Origin: Dechloromonas hankyongensis
GTDB lineage: Bacteria; Pseudomonadota; Gammaproteobacteria; Burkholderiales; Rhodocyclaceae
Direction of reading: 5' to 3'
DNA: 64,000 bases
Assembly (NCBI RefSeq): GCF_022012295.1
Contig: NZ_JAKLTN010000001.1
Span: forward strand, 558,001-622,000
In this document: positions 35,782 to 46,822 of the stretch, piece by piece
Position numbering within the stretch: the first letter of the stretch is position 1
How the letters are laid out: every line of letters starts with the position of its first letter
Position numbers and translations under genes: made by a program
Notes under the pieces: model-generated
Told to the model about the DNA's origin: nothing
The model's database searches: none
What the model saw: only the letters and a program-made list of their open reading frames with translations

Positions 35782-36780
35782 TCAGCGGGTCACGAAGGTC
35801 GGGCGAAAACCGAGGGCGGAGCGGATTTTCTCGGCGATTTTCTCGGCATCGCCGCGGCTGGCGTAGGGGCCGAGATGCAGGCGGTGGATGCCGCTGCCGG
35901 CATTGATCCGCATCGGTTCGCTGACCCAGTCCAGCTCGCGCAGCAGGTGGTTCTTCAGGCTCTCGGCGTTTTCGGCGCTGGAGAAGGCGCCCAACTGCAG
36001 ATAAACCCCTTTCGGAAATTCCGCATCGCCGCTCATGCCAGCTGCCGCCGCGGTCTGCACCGGCTTTTCCTCCATGGCCATGCGGCGGGCGAGTTGCGCG
36101 ATGTCGTCGTTGTCGCCGGCCACCGGGCGGGCCGGCGGTGTGACCTGGGCATAGGTGGCCGTTGTCATTTCGCCCGGAATGATCGCCTCGACCTCGACCT
36201 GCCCGCTGCCCCCGTTGATCAGGCCGAGCTTGTAGGCAGCGGTATAGGACAGATCGATGACCCGGTCGGCATGGAAGGGGCCACGATCGGTGATGCGCAC
36301 CACCACCGACTTGCCGGACTGCACGCTGGTGACGCGAACGTAGGAGGGCAGGGCCAGAGTCGGGTGGGCGGCGGTCATCGCGAACATGTCGTAAGGTTCG
36401 CCGATCGAGGTTTTCTGGCCGTGGAATTTCTTGCCGTACCAGCTGGCGATGCCGCGCACCTTGTACGGCTTGACCGCGGTATTCGGCACGTATTCCTTGC
36501 CGAGCACGACGTAGGGTTTGGTCGCCGGCTTGTGCAGTGGTTCCCACTTCGGTTCGGCGTCCGGGATGTCGTCGAGGCCGTCCGGGATGTCGTCGGCCGG
36601 GCCATCGTCCTTGTAGAAGCCGCCGCCGCGCTTGAGGACGGCGGTCGGTTTCCTGGTCGGGGTCGGCGTCTTGGCGGCCGGCCCCTTCGGGCTGTCGGCG
36701 CCGGGTTCGCGCACCGTTGAAGGCCCGCCGCAAGCGGCCAGCAGCAAGGCAACCGTGAGCGGGGCCAGCAGGCGCTTCAT
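35782..36780 (-). CDS. rlpA: RlpA-family septal ring lytic transglycosylase (lipoprotein with SPOR)
   Basis: A 332-aa lipoprotein; the signal ends LLLAACGG with the modified Cys at about 17. A Pro/Lys-rich linker leads to the double-psi beta-barrel domain (GIASWYGKKFHGQKTSIGEPYD to VRITDRGPFHADRVIDLS), whose aspartate in ITDRGPF is the expected catalytic acid. A C-terminal SPOR domain (about residues 250-332) binds denuded glycan at the septum. It cleaves peptidoglycan strands outside the inner membrane. Its ATG overlaps the rodA stop by 4 bp, so it closes the mre/rod operon, a common order in betaproteobacteria. Confidence 0.93.
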   Translation of the reverse strand: MKRLLAPLTVALLLAACGGPSTVREPGADSPKGPAAKTPTPTRKPTAVLKRGGGFYKDDGPADDIPDGLDDIPDAEPKWEPLHKPATKPYVVLGKEYVPNTAVKPYKVRGIASWYGKKFHGQKTSIGEPYDMFAMTAAHPTLALPSYVRVTSVQSGKSVVVRITDRGPFHADRVIDLSYTAAYKLGLINGGSGQVEVEAIIPGEMTTATYAQVTPPARPVAGDNDDIAQLARRMAMEEKPVQTAAAAGMSGDAEFPKGVYLQLGAFSSAENAESLKNHLLRELDWVSEPMRINAGSGIHRLHLGPYASRGDAEKIAEKIRSALGFRPTFVTR

Positions 36781-37889
36781 TTTTTGACCAGCATGCGGTG
36801 CGTATGGATCGACATCAGCATGCCGACGCCGAGGAATAGCGTGACCAGCGCCGTGCCGCCGTAGCTCATGAAGGGCAGTGGGACGCCGACGACGGGCAGG
36901 ATGCCGCTGACCATGCCCATGTTGATGAAGGCGTAGGTGAAGAAGCCGAGGGTGATGGCGCCGGCCAGCAGGCGCGAGAAGGTGGTCGGGGCGCCCGAGG
37001 CGATCATCAGGCCGCGGCCGATGAGCAGGGTGTACAGGAAGACCAGCGTGGCATTGCCGATCAGGCCCCATTCCTCGGAATAGACCGCGAAGATGAAGTC
37101 GGTGTGCTTTTCCGGAATGAATTCGAGGTGGGTCTGCGTGCCGTTCAGGTAGCCCTTGCCGATGGCACCGCCGGAGCCGATGGCGATGGTCGCCTGGATG
37201 ATGTGATAGCCGGCGCCGAGCGGGTCGGTGGTTGGGTCGAGCAGGGTCAGGATGCGCTTGCGCTGGTAGTCGTGCATCATGCTCCAGATCAGCGGCGCAG
37301 CCGAGGCGCCGGCGGCGATCAGGCCGACGATGACCTTCCACGGCAGGCCGGCGAAGAAGATGACGTAGAAGCCGGCGGCACCGACCAGCAGGGCGGTGCC
37401 GAGGTCGGGCTGCTTGGCGATCAGCGCGAAGGGCACGAGCAGCAGCAGGGCGGCGACGATGTAGTGCTTGAATTTGAGCGTCGCTTCATATTTCTGGAAA
37501 TACCAGGCCAGCATCAGCGGCATGGCGATCTTCATGATCTCGGATGGCTGGATGCGGGTGAAGCCCAGCGACAGCCAGCGTTTGGCGCCATTGACCTTGA
37601 TCCCGAACAGGAAGACGGCAATGAGCAGGATGACGCCCAGCACGTAGAGCGGGATGGCGAAACTCATCAGCTTTTGCGGCGGCAGCCGGGAGACGAACCA
37701 CATGATGGTCATCGCCACGCCCATGTTGCCGAGCTGGGAAAGCACCCGCTGATTGCCGTCGAAGGTTGCCGAATAAACGGTGCCCAGGCCGACCGCCATG
37801 ATCGCCAGGGTGATAAAGAGCAGCGGGAAGTCGATATGGGCGATCAGCTGCTGCCAGCCGCGCCGCAGGGTGCCGACGACGTCGATCAT
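36777..37889 (-). CDS. rodA: Peptidoglycan glycosyltransferase RodA
   Basis: A 370-aa SEDS-family integral membrane protein with about ten transmembrane segments. It polymerises lipid II during cell elongation with its partner transpeptidase PBP2, encoded just upstream. Family landmarks include LSLGFTRIQPSEIMKIAMPL, KQPDLGTALLV and the late GVPLPFMSYGGTALV, where the SYGG region is invariant in SEDS proteins. Starts and stops overlap both neighbours (ATGA each), indicating coupled translation in the mreBCD-mrdA-rodA-rlpA operon. Confidence 0.96.
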   Translation of the reverse strand: MIDVVGTLRRGWQQLIAHIDFPLLFITLAIMAVGLGTVYSATFDGNQRVLSQLGNMGVAMTIMWFVSRLPPQKLMSFAIPLYVLGVILLIAVFLFGIKVNGAKRWLSLGFTRIQPSEIMKIAMPLMLAWYFQKYEATLKFKHYIVAALLLLVPFALIAKQPDLGTALLVGAAGFYVIFFAGLPWKVIVGLIAAGASAAPLIWSMMHDYQRKRILTLLDPTTDPLGAGYHIIQATIAIGSGGAIGKGYLNGTQTHLEFIPEKHTDFIFAVYSEEWGLIGNATLVFLYTLLIGRGLMIASGAPTTFSRLLAGAITLGFFTYAFINMGMVSGILPVVGVPLPFMSYGGTALVTLFLGVGMLMSIHTHRMLVKK

Positions 37890-39796
37890 TCTTCGCTGTC
37901 CTCCTCGATGGCGGCCGGATCGTCCTTGGCCGCGCCCGCCGGCAGCTTGCCAAGCAGGTAGTAGTCGATGACCATACGGGCGATCGGCGCCGCCGACTGG
38001 GCACCGAAGCCGCCGTTTTCGACCAGCACGGCGAGGGCGATTTTCGGATTGTCGGCCGGGGCATAGGCGATGAACAGGGCGTGGTCGCGCAGTTCCTTCT
38101 TGGTGCCGCCTTCCTTGTACTGGGCGCCCTTCAGCGAGAAGACCTGCGCCGTCCCGGTCTTGCCGGCGGCTTCGTAGGGGGCGCCGGCAAAGGCGCGGGC
38201 ACCGGTGCCTTCCTTGTTGACGCCGACCATGGCGCGCTTGATGACTTCGATGTTTTGTGGTTTGAGGTTCAGGTCGCGGATCGGCTGCGGTTCGATCAAG
38301 CGTTTTTCGCCGCTCTTGGTGTCGACGATGTGGCGTACCAGGTGCGGCTTGAACATGACGCCGTTATTGGCCAGCGTGGCGACCGCCGAAGCCAGCTGGA
38401 TCGGGGTGTAGGCGTTGTAACCCTGGCCGATGCCGATGGAAATCGTCTCACCGGCATACCATTTCTGTTGCTCGGGCTTCTTGAATCGCTGTTTCTTCCA
38501 TTCCTGCGACGGCAGCACGCCTTTCGATTCGCCGGCGTCGTCCTTGCCCAGGTCGACCCCGGTGCGCTGGCCGAGGCCCAGCGAGCCCATGAACTTGGAG
38601 ATCGCGTCGATCCCCATGTCGTTGGCCAGCATGTAGTAGTAGGTGTCGCAGGAATGGACGATGGATTTGTACATGTCCACGCTGCCGTGGCCGCCCTTCT
38701 TGTCGTCGCGGAACTGGTGGTTGCCGAAATTGAAGTAGCCGGGGTCGCTGATCGCCTGGCCGGGGGTGCGCTTGCCCGTCTCCAGCGCGGCCAGTGCCAT
38801 GAAGGGCTTGAAGGTCGAACCCGGCGGGTAGGCGCCGTTTATCGCCCGGTTCACCATCGGTTTGCTCGGGTGATCGTTCAGATCCTTCCAGTTTTCCGGC
38901 GTGATGCCATCGACGAACAGGTTGGGATCGTAGGTCGGGGCCGACACCAGGGCCAGGATGCCCCCGGTCGACGGCTCGATGGCGACCAGGGCGCCCTTGC
39001 GGTCGCCGAAGGCCTGCTCGGTGATCTGCTGCAGCTTGGAATCCAGGGTCAGCGCCAGATTGTTGCCGGAAACCGGCGGAATGCGCTTCAGGCTGCGCAG
39101 GGCGCGGCCGCCGGCATCGATTTCCACTTCCTCGTAACCGGTTTCGCCGTGCAGTTCGAATTCGTAGTGCTGCTCGAGGCCGGTTTTGCCGATGTGATCG
39201 GTACCCTTGTAGTTGGCCTGGCGTTCGGACTCCTCGATCCATTTCAGGTCGCGATCGGTAATCCGGCCGATATAGCCGATGGCATGCGAGGCAATATCGG
39301 CGAGCGGGTATTGCCGGAACAGCCGGGCCTTCACCTCGACGCCGGGGAAGCGGTAACGGTGGGCCGAGAACTTGGCGACTTCCGTATCGGACAGCCGGGT
39401 GCGGATCGGGATGGACTCGAAGTTCTTGGCCTCGTCCATCAGGCGCTTGAAGCGCTTACGGTCCTTGGGCTGGATGTCGATGACTTCGGCCAGCGCATCG
39501 ATGGTCTCGTCGAGGTTGCCGGCTTGAGCCGGCGTGATTTCCAGCGTGAAGGCCGAGTAGTTGTGGGCTAGCACCACGCCGTTGCGGTCGGTGATGACGC
39601 CGCGGTTGGGGACGATGGGAATCAGCGCAATACGGTTGTCTTCGGCCCGCGTCTGGTAGAACTCATGCTGCAAGACCTGTAGCCAGACGAAGCGGCCGAT
39701 CAGGATGCCGAAGCAGATCAGGACGACGACGGCAGCGAAGCCGAGCCGGAAACGGAACCGGTCGAGATCGGCTTCCGGGTTGTTGAAATCGCCCAC
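37886..39796 (-). CDS. mrdA: Penicillin-binding protein 2 (elongation transpeptidase)
   Basis: A 636-aa class B PBP. One N-terminal transmembrane helix (about residues 18-38) is followed by the pedestal domain and the transpeptidase domain with STFK (catalytic Ser, in PPGSTFKPF), SCD (in VHSCDTYYY) and KTG (in GKTGTAQ). It cross-links peptidoglycan in the elongasome with RodA and MreC. GTG start at 39796 puts the short cytoplasmic tail right before the helix. It follows mreD by 12 bp on the minus strand. Confidence 0.96.
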   Translation of the reverse strand: MGDFNNPEADLDRFRFRLGFAAVVVLICFGILIGRFVWLQVLQHEFYQTRAEDNRIALIPIVPNRGVITDRNGVVLAHNYSAFTLEITPAQAGNLDETIDALAEVIDIQPKDRKRFKRLMDEAKNFESIPIRTRLSDTEVAKFSAHRYRFPGVEVKARLFRQYPLADIASHAIGYIGRITDRDLKWIEESERQANYKGTDHIGKTGLEQHYEFELHGETGYEEVEIDAGGRALRSLKRIPPVSGNNLALTLDSKLQQITEQAFGDRKGALVAIEPSTGGILALVSAPTYDPNLFVDGITPENWKDLNDHPSKPMVNRAINGAYPPGSTFKPFMALAALETGKRTPGQAISDPGYFNFGNHQFRDDKKGGHGSVDMYKSIVHSCDTYYYMLANDMGIDAISKFMGSLGLGQRTGVDLGKDDAGESKGVLPSQEWKKQRFKKPEQQKWYAGETISIGIGQGYNAYTPIQLASAVATLANNGVMFKPHLVRHIVDTKSGEKRLIEPQPIRDLNLKPQNIEVIKRAMVGVNKEGTGARAFAGAPYEAAGKTGTAQVFSLKGAQYKEGGTKKELRDHALFIAYAPADNPKIALAVLVENGGFGAQSAAPIARMVIDYYLLGKLPAGAAKDDPAAIEEDSEE

Positions 39797-39808
39797 GAAC
39801 GGTCAGCC

Positions 39809-40330
39809 TCAGATCGGACGGTTCGGGTCCTGCTCGACCGGTCGGTATTGCGGCAGCAGCAGGATGAAGGTGGCCGGAATCCACAGCAGCGTGGCTACGA
39901 AGGGGCCGGCGAAATAGCCCCAGCCGGGGAAGTCGGCACCGACGAGCAGGCGCATCACGGCCTGCAGGACTTGCGCCCCGAGAAGCAGGGGCATGATCTG
40001 CAAGGCCTGCTGGGCCAGCGGGAACCACAGGATGCGGCGCGACAGCGACGAGGCGGCAAAGGCAAGCAGCACATAAGCGAAGCAATGCTGGCCGAGCACC
40101 GCGCCGTCGGCGACGTCCATCAGCAGGCCGAGGACGAAGCCCCAGCCCATGCCGACCCGGCGGAATTCGCGCACGCTCCAGAAGCACAGCACCAGGGCGA
40201 CCCAGTCCGGCATGCCGGGCCAGTGCGCGGTGGGCAGGAAGTTGAGCACGGCGGCGGCGATCAGGCTCAGGAAAATGAACCACGGGCGAACCGGCAGCAG
40301 GATGCGGGATGAAGAAAAGGTCGGTTGCAT
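39809..40330 (-). CDS. mreD: Rod shape-determining protein MreD
   Basis: A 173-aa integral membrane protein with about five or six hydrophobic segments, of typical MreD length. The internal GFVLGLLMDVADGAVLGQHCFAY stretch matches the family G-x-x-x-D motif region. It is an inner-membrane part of the elongasome whose precise role is not settled. The ATG at 40330 touches the mreC stop (1-bp overlap). Confidence 0.92.
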   Translation of the reverse strand: MQPTFSSSRILLPVRPWFIFLSLIAAAVLNFLPTAHWPGMPDWVALVLCFWSVREFRRVGMGWGFVLGLLMDVADGAVLGQHCFAYVLLAFAASSLSRRILWFPLAQQALQIMPLLLGAQVLQAVMRLLVGADFPGWGYFAGPFVATLLWIPATFILLLPQYRPVEQDPNRPI

Positions 40331-41256
40331 CAGTTCTTGGCCATCCGTTTTTTCTTGACGCGCTGGCCGTCATTGGCCGTCGCCCGGCTGGCACTTTCCG
40401 GCGGCCGGTCGGGCAGGGCCTGGCGCGGCGTCAACACCATCACCTCGCCGAAGTTCTCGACGCCGGCAACCGGCACGCAGAAGATGCGGGCGAAGGAGTA
40501 GGCGCTGTCGCGCTCGATATTCACCACCTTGGCGACCGGGAAGCCGGGCAGGTAGATGCCGTCGAGGCCGGAGGTGACCAGCACGTCACCGGGCTGGATG
40601 TCGGCGTTGGCCGGCATGTAGCGCAGTTCGAGCTGGCCGTTGCCGAGACCGAAGACGACCGAGCGCTGTCCGGTGCGCACCACCTGCACCGGAACGACCT
40701 GGTCCTTGTCGGTGATCAACGTGATTTCGGCCGAGAACGGGAAGACGCGCGTCACCTGGCCGACGACGCCGGCTTCGTCGATGGCCGGCTGGCCGGCGAT
40801 GATGCCCGCCTGCTGGCCCTTGTCGACGATGACCTTACGGGAGAATGGGTCGCGGGCGGTGTAGAGAATTTGCGTGACCTGGCCGTTGGCCTTTTCGCGC
40901 TCCTTGACCGAGAGCAGCTTGCGCAGGCGCTCGTTTTCCACTTCCAGCTGCGCCAGGCGCTGCAGGTTGGGGGCGGTGGCCAGCTGCGCGTTCTTCAGTT
41001 CCAGATTTTCCTGCTGCATGGCGCGCATGCCCTGCAGGTAGGTGGCGGCGTAGTCGACCAGGCTGCCCGGCGTCTGCGCTACCCGCTGCACCGGATCGAC
41101 GACTAGGGCGATACTCTGGCGCAATAGTTCGAGGCTCTTGAAACGCAGGTCGACCACGAAAATCGCCACCGAAACGGCGATATAGAAAGTCAGAAGGGCC
41201 AGCGGTGCTGGCCCTCGCTTGAAGAACGGTGGTGGCGCGTGATCCATGCCGGCCAT
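40330..41256 (-). CDS. mreC: Rod shape-determining protein MreC
   Basis: A 308-aa bitopic protein. A transmembrane helix at about residues 18-38 is followed by a coiled coil (about 70-110) and the beta-rich periplasmic domain (GQVTQILYTARDPFSRKVIVDKG and following) that binds and activates PBP2. The C-terminal tail is basic (Lys/Arg rich). ATG at 41256; a second ATG three codons on (41247) is possible. It follows mreB by 30 bp. Confidence 0.94.
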   Translation of the reverse strand: MAGMDHAPPPFFKRGPAPLALLTFYIAVSVAIFVVDLRFKSLELLRQSIALVVDPVQRVAQTPGSLVDYAATYLQGMRAMQQENLELKNAQLATAPNLQRLAQLEVENERLRKLLSVKEREKANGQVTQILYTARDPFSRKVIVDKGQQAGIIAGQPAIDEAGVVGQVTRVFPFSAEITLITDKDQVVPVQVVRTGQRSVVFGLGNGQLELRYMPANADIQPGDVLVTSGLDGIYLPGFPVAKVVNIERDSAYSFARIFCVPVAGVENFGEVMVLTPRQALPDRPPESASRATANDGQRVKKKRMAKN

Positions 41257-41286
41257 CGCTCACTCCTGCCGAGCAGTGGTCAAGGT

Positions 41287-42330
<1,044 letters not shown>

Positions 42331-42398
42331 CTATAGCTCCGCGTTGGGGGGGTGCGGTAGGGAAAACTTTTATGATACCTTATAACGCTTTCCATTTT

Positions 42399-42426
42399 AA
42401 GACTTTGTGCACTGCAAAAAAGTCTT
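42399..42426 (+). other. Hairpin in the gatC leader
   Basis: Perfect 8-bp arms AAGACTTT (42399-42406) and AAAGTCTT (42419-42426) around a 12-nt loop, ending 8 bp before the gatC ATG at 42435. The divergent spacer upstream is AT-rich (TATGAT, TATAAC at 42371-42386) and probably holds the promoters of both mreB and gatC. No Shine-Dalgarno sequence is visible before gatC; the stem occupies that position. Confidence 0.45.
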
Positions 42427-42434
42427 TGGCACCC

Positions 42435-42722
42435 ATGTCGCTCACATTAGAACAGGTTAAGCGCATCGCCCATTTGGCTCGTATCGAGACCAGCGATGCC
42501 GAGGCACTTTCCACGCAGGGCCACCTCAACGGTATCTTCCAGTTGATCGAGCAGATGCAGGCGGTCGACACCACCGGCGTCGAGCCGATGGCGCATGCTC
42601 AGGACCTCGGCCAGCGCCTGCGCGAAGACGTTGTCAGCGAAGCCGATCGCCGCGCTGCCTACCAGGCCGTGGCGCCGGAAACCGAAGCCGGTCTTTATCT
42701 CGTGCCGAAGGTGATCGAATGA
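42435..42722 (+). CDS. gatC: Aspartyl/glutamyl-tRNA amidotransferase subunit C
   Basis: A 95-aa GatC. The N-terminal [13 protein letters not shown] and C-terminal YLVPKVIE are family motifs. It stabilises GatA and the GatCAB complex, which amidates mischarged Glu-tRNA(Gln) and/or Asp-tRNA(Asn). ATG at 42435; the longer in-frame start at 42372 would add unrelated sequence through the hairpin. It overlaps gatA by 4 bp (ATGA). Confidence 0.95.
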   Translation: MSLTLEQVKRIAHLARIETSDAEALSTQGHLNGIFQLIEQMQAVDTTGVEPMAHAQDLGQRLREDVVSEADRRAAYQAVAPETEAGLYLVPKVIE

Positions 42723-44176
42723 TCCACGCCAGCCTGAAAGAACTGTCGCAGGCCCTGGCCGCGAAGAAGATTTCCAGCGTCGAGCTGTCCACGCTGTTCC
42801 TCGATCGTATCGAGCGGCTGAATCCGGATATCAACGCCTTCGTCACGGTTGACCGCGAGAAGAGCCTGGCCATGGCGCGTGCCGCCGATGCCCGCATCGC
42901 CGCCGGCACGGCCGGCCCGCTGACCGGCATCCCGGTCGCCCAGAAGGACATCTTCTGTGCCGAAGGGTGGACGACGACCTGCGGCTCGAAGATGCTGGCC
43001 AATTTCGTGTCGCCCTATGACGCGACGGTGATCCGCAAGATGCACGCCGAAGGCGGTATGGTCTCGCTGGGCAAGACCAACATGGACGAATTTGCCATGG
43101 GTTCGTCCAACGAAACCTCGTTCTTCGGCCCGGTCAAGAACCCGTGGGGTCGCGCCCGCGTGCCGGGCGGCTCGTCCGGCGGTTCGGCGGCGGCCGTGGC
43201 GGCCCGCCTGGCGCCGGCGGCGACCGGCACCGACACCGGCGGCTCGATCCGCCAGCCGGCCGCGCTGTGCAACCTGACCGGCCTGAAGCCGACCTACGGC
43301 GTCGTGTCGCGCTACGGCATGATCGCCTTCGCCTCGTCGCTCGACCAGGGCGGCCCGATGGCGGCCAGCGCTGAGGACTGCGCGCTGCTGCTCAACACCA
43401 TGGTCGGCTTCGACGAGCGCGATTCGACCTCGCTCGAGCGCCCGGCCGAGGACTACACCCGCGATCTGGACAAACCGCTGGCTGGCCTGCGCATCGGCCT
43501 GCCCAAGGAATTCTTCGGCGAAGGTTGCGATGCCGAGGTGATGGCCGCCGTGCGCGCCGCCATCGCCGAATACGAAAAACTTGGCGCCACCTGCGTCGAG
43601 GTGTCGCTGCCCAATTCGCACCTGTCGGTGCCGGCCTATTACGTCATTGCGCCGGCCGAGGCCAGTTCCAACCTGAGCCGCTTCGACGGCGTGCGCTACG
43701 GCTATCGCGCGCCGCAATACGGCAACCTCGACGACATGTACATGAAGACCCGCGCCCAGGGCTTCGGTGCCGAGGTCAAGCGGCGCATCCTGATTGGCGC
43801 GTACGTGCTGTCGCACGGCTACTACGATGCCTACTACCTGCAGGCCCAGCGTATCCGCCGGCTGATCGCCAACGATTTCGTCGAGGCCTTCAAGTCCTGC
43901 GACGTGATCATGGGGCCGACCTCGCCGTCGACGGCGTTCAAGCTCGGCGAAAAGGCTGCCGATCCCGTCCAGATGTATCTGTCGGACATCTACACCATCG
44001 CCGTCAACCTGGCCGGCCTGCCCGGCATGTCGATTCCCTGCGGTTTCGCCGGCGGCTTGCCGGTCGGCCTGCAACTGATCGGCAGCTACTTCGCCGAAGG
44101 GCAACTGCTCAATGTCGCCCATCGTTACCAGCAGGCGACCGACTGGCATAGCCGCCGGCCGGCCGATATCGCCTGA
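42719..44176 (+). CDS. gatA: Aspartyl/glutamyl-tRNA amidotransferase subunit A
   Basis: A 485-aa amidase-signature glutaminase. The Ser-cisSer-Lys triad is visible: the lysine in PVAQKDIFC, the cis-serine in [13 protein letters not shown] and the nucleophilic serine in [12 protein letters not shown]. It frees ammonia from glutamine for transfer to GatB. Full length. It is followed 2 bp later by a lipoprotein gene that splits the usual gatCAB order. Confidence 0.97.
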   Translation: MIHASLKELSQALAAKKISSVELSTLFLDRIERLNPDINAFVTVDREKSLAMARAADARIAAGTAGPLTGIPVAQKDIFCAEGWTTTCGSKMLANFVSPYDATVIRKMHAEGGMVSLGKTNMDEFAMGSSNETSFFGPVKNPWGRARVPGGSSGGSAAAVAARLAPAATGTDTGGSIRQPAALCNLTGLKPTYGVVSRYGMIAFASSLDQGGPMAASAEDCALLLNTMVGFDERDSTSLERPAEDYTRDLDKPLAGLRIGLPKEFFGEGCDAEVMAAVRAAIAEYEKLGATCVEVSLPNSHLSVPAYYVIAPAEASSNLSRFDGVRYGYRAPQYGNLDDMYMKTRAQGFGAEVKRRILIGAYVLSHGYYDAYYLQAQRIRRLIANDFVEAFKSCDVIMGPTSPSTAFKLGEKAADPVQMYLSDIYTIAVNLAGLPGMSIPCGFAGGLPVGLQLIGSYFAEGQLLNVAHRYQQATDWHSRRPADIA

Positions 44177-44178
44177 CG

Positions 44179-44712
44179 ATGCGCTTTGCGCCGCTCCTGC
44201 TGGTCGCCCTGCTGGCGGCCGGTTGCGCCGAAAAGCCGGTGCCGCCGGAGGAGCCGGTTGCCGAGGTGAAGGCTGAAGCACCGGCGGCAGTGGTCGAGGA
44301 AACGCCGAAGTTCAAGAACTCGACCCTGAAATACCTGGCCGGGCGCAACCTGAAGCCGCAGCCGACGCGACCGCTCAATGTCCGCTCGCGCTGTACGCAC
44401 AAGGACGCCATCGGTACGCAGACGCGCCTCGACCTGCTGGTCAAGGAAGCGGAGGTCAAAACCTTCGATGCCCAGGTCAGCATGAAGGGCTACGGCGCCT
44501 GCCGCTTCAACCTGAACGAATTCGAGCAGGTAGAAAAACTGCCGCAGGCCCTGCTGCGCCACAAGAAGCAGTCCGACTGCCTGGTCCGCATGTGGGAGCA
44601 AGGCCCCAAAGTCACGATTGCCTTCAACAGTTGCCCCAAGTCCTGCGAAGGCCAGGCTTTCGACTACCTCTGGCCGATCATGGTCGAGGCGAAGAGTGGG
44701 CGTTGTTTCTGA
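44179..44712 (+). CDS. Predicted lipoprotein inside the gat operon
   Basis: 177 aa. The N terminus [20 protein letters not shown] is a clear lipoprotein signal (LAAGC, Cys 16). A Pro/Glu/Ala/Val-rich linker to about residue 45 leads to a conserved-looking soluble domain with five cysteines that could form disulfides in the periplasm. I do not recognise the family. It starts 2 bp after gatA and ends 13 bp before gatB on the same strand, so it is cotranscribed with them. Its neighbours are cytosolic translation enzymes, so the linkage is likely structural rather than functional. Confidence 0.75.
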   Translation: MRFAPLLLVALLAAGCAEKPVPPEEPVAEVKAEAPAAVVEETPKFKNSTLKYLAGRNLKPQPTRPLNVRSRCTHKDAIGTQTRLDLLVKEAEVKTFDAQVSMKGYGACRFNLNEFEQVEKLPQALLRHKKQSDCLVRMWEQGPKVTIAFNSCPKSCEGQAFDYLWPIMVEAKSGRCF

Positions 44713-44725
44713 AACGGATGAAGCT

Positions 44726-46180
44726 ATGAATCAGTGGGAAGTCGTCATTGGCATCGAAACGCACGCGCAGCTGGCGACGGTTTCGAAGATATTCTCGGGT
44801 GCCTCGACCGCCTTCGGCGCCGAGCCTAATACCCAGGCCTGCGCCGTCGATCTCGCGTTGCCCGGCGTCCTGCCCGTGCTGAACAAGAAAGCCGTCGATT
44901 GCGCCATCCGCTTCGGCTTGGCCATCGGCGCCGAGGTGGCGAAAAAATCGGTCTTCGCCCGCAAGAATTACTTCTATCCTGATCTGCCCAAGGGCTACCA
45001 GATCAGCCAGTTCGAACTGCCGGTAGTGGTCGGCGGCAACCTGACCCTGCAGGTCGGCAGTGGCGACAAGGCCTACGAGAAAGTAGTCCGCCTGACCCGT
45101 GCCCACCTCGAGGAGGATGCCGGCAAGTCGCTGCACGAGGATTTCCAGGGCAAATCCGGCATCGACCTTAACCGTGCCGGCACGCCGCTGCTCGAAATCG
45201 TTTCCGAGCCGGACATGCGTTCTTCCGATGAAGCCGTCGCCTACGCCAAGGTGCTGCACGGCCTGGTGCGCTGGATCGGCATTTGCGACGGCAACATGCA
45301 GGAAGGCTCCTTCCGCTGCGATGCCAACGTCTCGGTGCGCCCGAAAGGTCAGGCCGAGTTCGGCACCCGGCGCGAAATCAAGAATCTGAACTCCTTCCGT
45401 TTTCTGAAGGAAGCCATCGACTACGAAGTCCAGTGGCAGATCAACGAAATCGAGGAAGGCCGCAAGATCCAGCAGGCCACTGTGCTGTTCGACCCGGATA
45501 CCGGCGAAACGCGCACCATGCGGACCAAGGAAGACGCACACGACTACCGTTACTTCCCCGATCCCGACCTGCTGCCGCTGGTTATCGGCGCCGACTGGAT
45601 CGCCCGTGTCCAGGGCGAGTTGCCTGAACTGCCCGGCCAGAAGCGCGAGCGCTTCATGAGCGCTCTGGGGTTGTCGGCCTACGATGCCGGCACCCTGACC
45701 GCCAGCCAGGAAATTGCCGCCTATTTCGAGGCAACCGTCGCCGTTGCCGGTCAGGCTAACGCCAAGCCCTGCGCCAACTGGGTCATGGTCGATCTGGCTG
45801 CCCGCCTGAATAAGGATGGCAAGGATATCGCCGAAGCGCCGGTTTCCGCCCAGCAACTTGGTGGCCTGATCCAGCGTATCGCCGACAACACCATTTCCAA
45901 CAATATCGCCAAGAAGGTGTTCGAGGCGCTGTGGAATGGCGAAGGGGCGACGGCCGACGAGGTCATCGCTAAGCAGGGCCTGAAGCAGATTACCGACAGC
46001 GGCGCCATCGAGGCGCTGGTCGACGAGGTGCTCGCCGCCAATGCCGCCAACGTTGCCGAATTCAAGGCCGGCAAGGAAAAGGCCTTCAATGCGCTGGTCG
46101 GTCAGGTGATGAAGGCGGCCAAGGGCAAGGCCAACCCGCAGCAGGTCAACGACCTGCTGAAGAAGAAACTGGCCGGCTGA
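44726..46180 (+). CDS. gatB: Aspartyl/glutamyl-tRNA amidotransferase subunit B
   Basis: A 484-aa Gat[10 protein letters not shown] at the start and the [17 protein letters not shown] and [19 protein letters not shown] motifs define the kinase/amidotransferase core. The C-terminal tRNA-binding YqeY-like domain ends in [13 protein letters not shown]. It phosphorylates the mischarged aminoacyl-tRNA and transfers ammonia supplied by GatA. The ATG at 44726 follows a modest GGATGAAG-type site. It ends directly against the convergent 46181 gene. Confidence 0.97.
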   Translation: MNQWEVVIGIETHAQLATVSKIFSGASTAFGAEPNTQACAVDLALPGVLPVLNKKAVDCAIRFGLAIGAEVAKKSVFARKNYFYPDLPKGYQISQFELPVVVGGNLTLQVGSGDKAYEKVVRLTRAHLEEDAGKSLHEDFQGKSGIDLNRAGTPLLEIVSEPDMRSSDEAVAYAKVLHGLVRWIGICDGNMQEGSFRCDANVSVRPKGQAEFGTRREIKNLNSFRFLKEAIDYEVQWQINEIEEGRKIQQATVLFDPDTGETRTMRTKEDAHDYRYFPDPDLLPLVIGADWIARVQGELPELPGQKRERFMSALGLSAYDAGTLTASQEIAAYFEATVAVAGQANAKPCANWVMVDLAARLNKDGKDIAEAPVSAQQLGGLIQRIADNTISNNIAKKVFEALWNGEGATADEVIAKQGLKQITDSGAIEALVDEVLAANAANVAEFKAGKEKAFNALVGQVMKAAKGKANPQQVNDLLKKKLAG

Positions 46181-46822
46181 TCAGCGCGGCGCCAGGCCGC
46201 TGCCCGGTGCGGCTGGGGAGCGGCGGGTCAGTTCGAAGTAACGCTTGCGATCAGCGTCGTACTTGGCCTTGATCGTATCGAACTCCTTCTTCTTGAGTTC
46301 GACGAGTTCCTGCTGCAGCTTGATCTCGTGATCGATGGCGCGCAGGTCTTTCTCGAGTTCGGGCGGCAGGGTCTTTTTCTTGTAGAACTCCGCTTCGTCG
46401 GCCAGTTTTTTGCGTTTTTTCTGGGCGGTCGCGATGCGATCATTGGTCGCCTGAATGGCGACATTGACGTCAGCTTCGGCTTTTTTCTGCGCCAGATCGA
46501 TGTCTTCCGTCGTCGTGTAGGTGTCGAGCAGCGCCTGGTCGCGGCGCCGTTGCTCGCGTCCGGCATCTTCAAGCTGCTTGCGGCGCTTGTTTTCCAGAAT
46601 CTGCTCAGCCTTCTGTTCCGGCGTCAGCGGCGCGCCGACTTCCTTGACGACGTTGCCACCACTGTCCAGCACCCGGTAGGCACGGCCGCGGCATTGATCG
46701 GGCAGGGTGTCGCCGCAGACGCGGCGGCCACTGGCCGGATCCTGGCAACAATAGAACTCGCCGGCCGCCTGGGCCGAGCCGGTCAGCAGCAGCGCGAGGA
46801 GCGGAAGGACGGCCTTACGCAT
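46181..46822 (-). CDS. Exported coiled-coil protein with DUF4124-like N terminus
   Basis: 213 aa. An N-terminal signal peptide ([20 protein letters not shown]) is followed by a four-cysteine module ([22 protein letters not shown]) that resembles the DUF4124 type. The rest is a long, highly charged Lys/Glu coiled coil (about residues 70-200). It is predicted to lie in the periplasm, function unknown. ATG at 46822 overlaps the end of pyrE by 8 bp. The stop abuts gatB, which converges. Confidence 0.75.
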   Translation of the reverse strand: MRKAVLPLLALLLTGSAQAAGEFYCCQDPASGRRVCGDTLPDQCRGRAYRVLDSGGNVVKEVGAPLTPEQKAEQILENKRRKQLEDAGREQRRRDQALLDTYTTTEDIDLAQKKAEADVNVAIQATNDRIATAQKKRKKLADEAEFYKKKTLPPELEKDLRAIDHEIKLQQELVELKKKEFDTIKAKYDADRKRYFELTRRSPAAPGSGLAPR

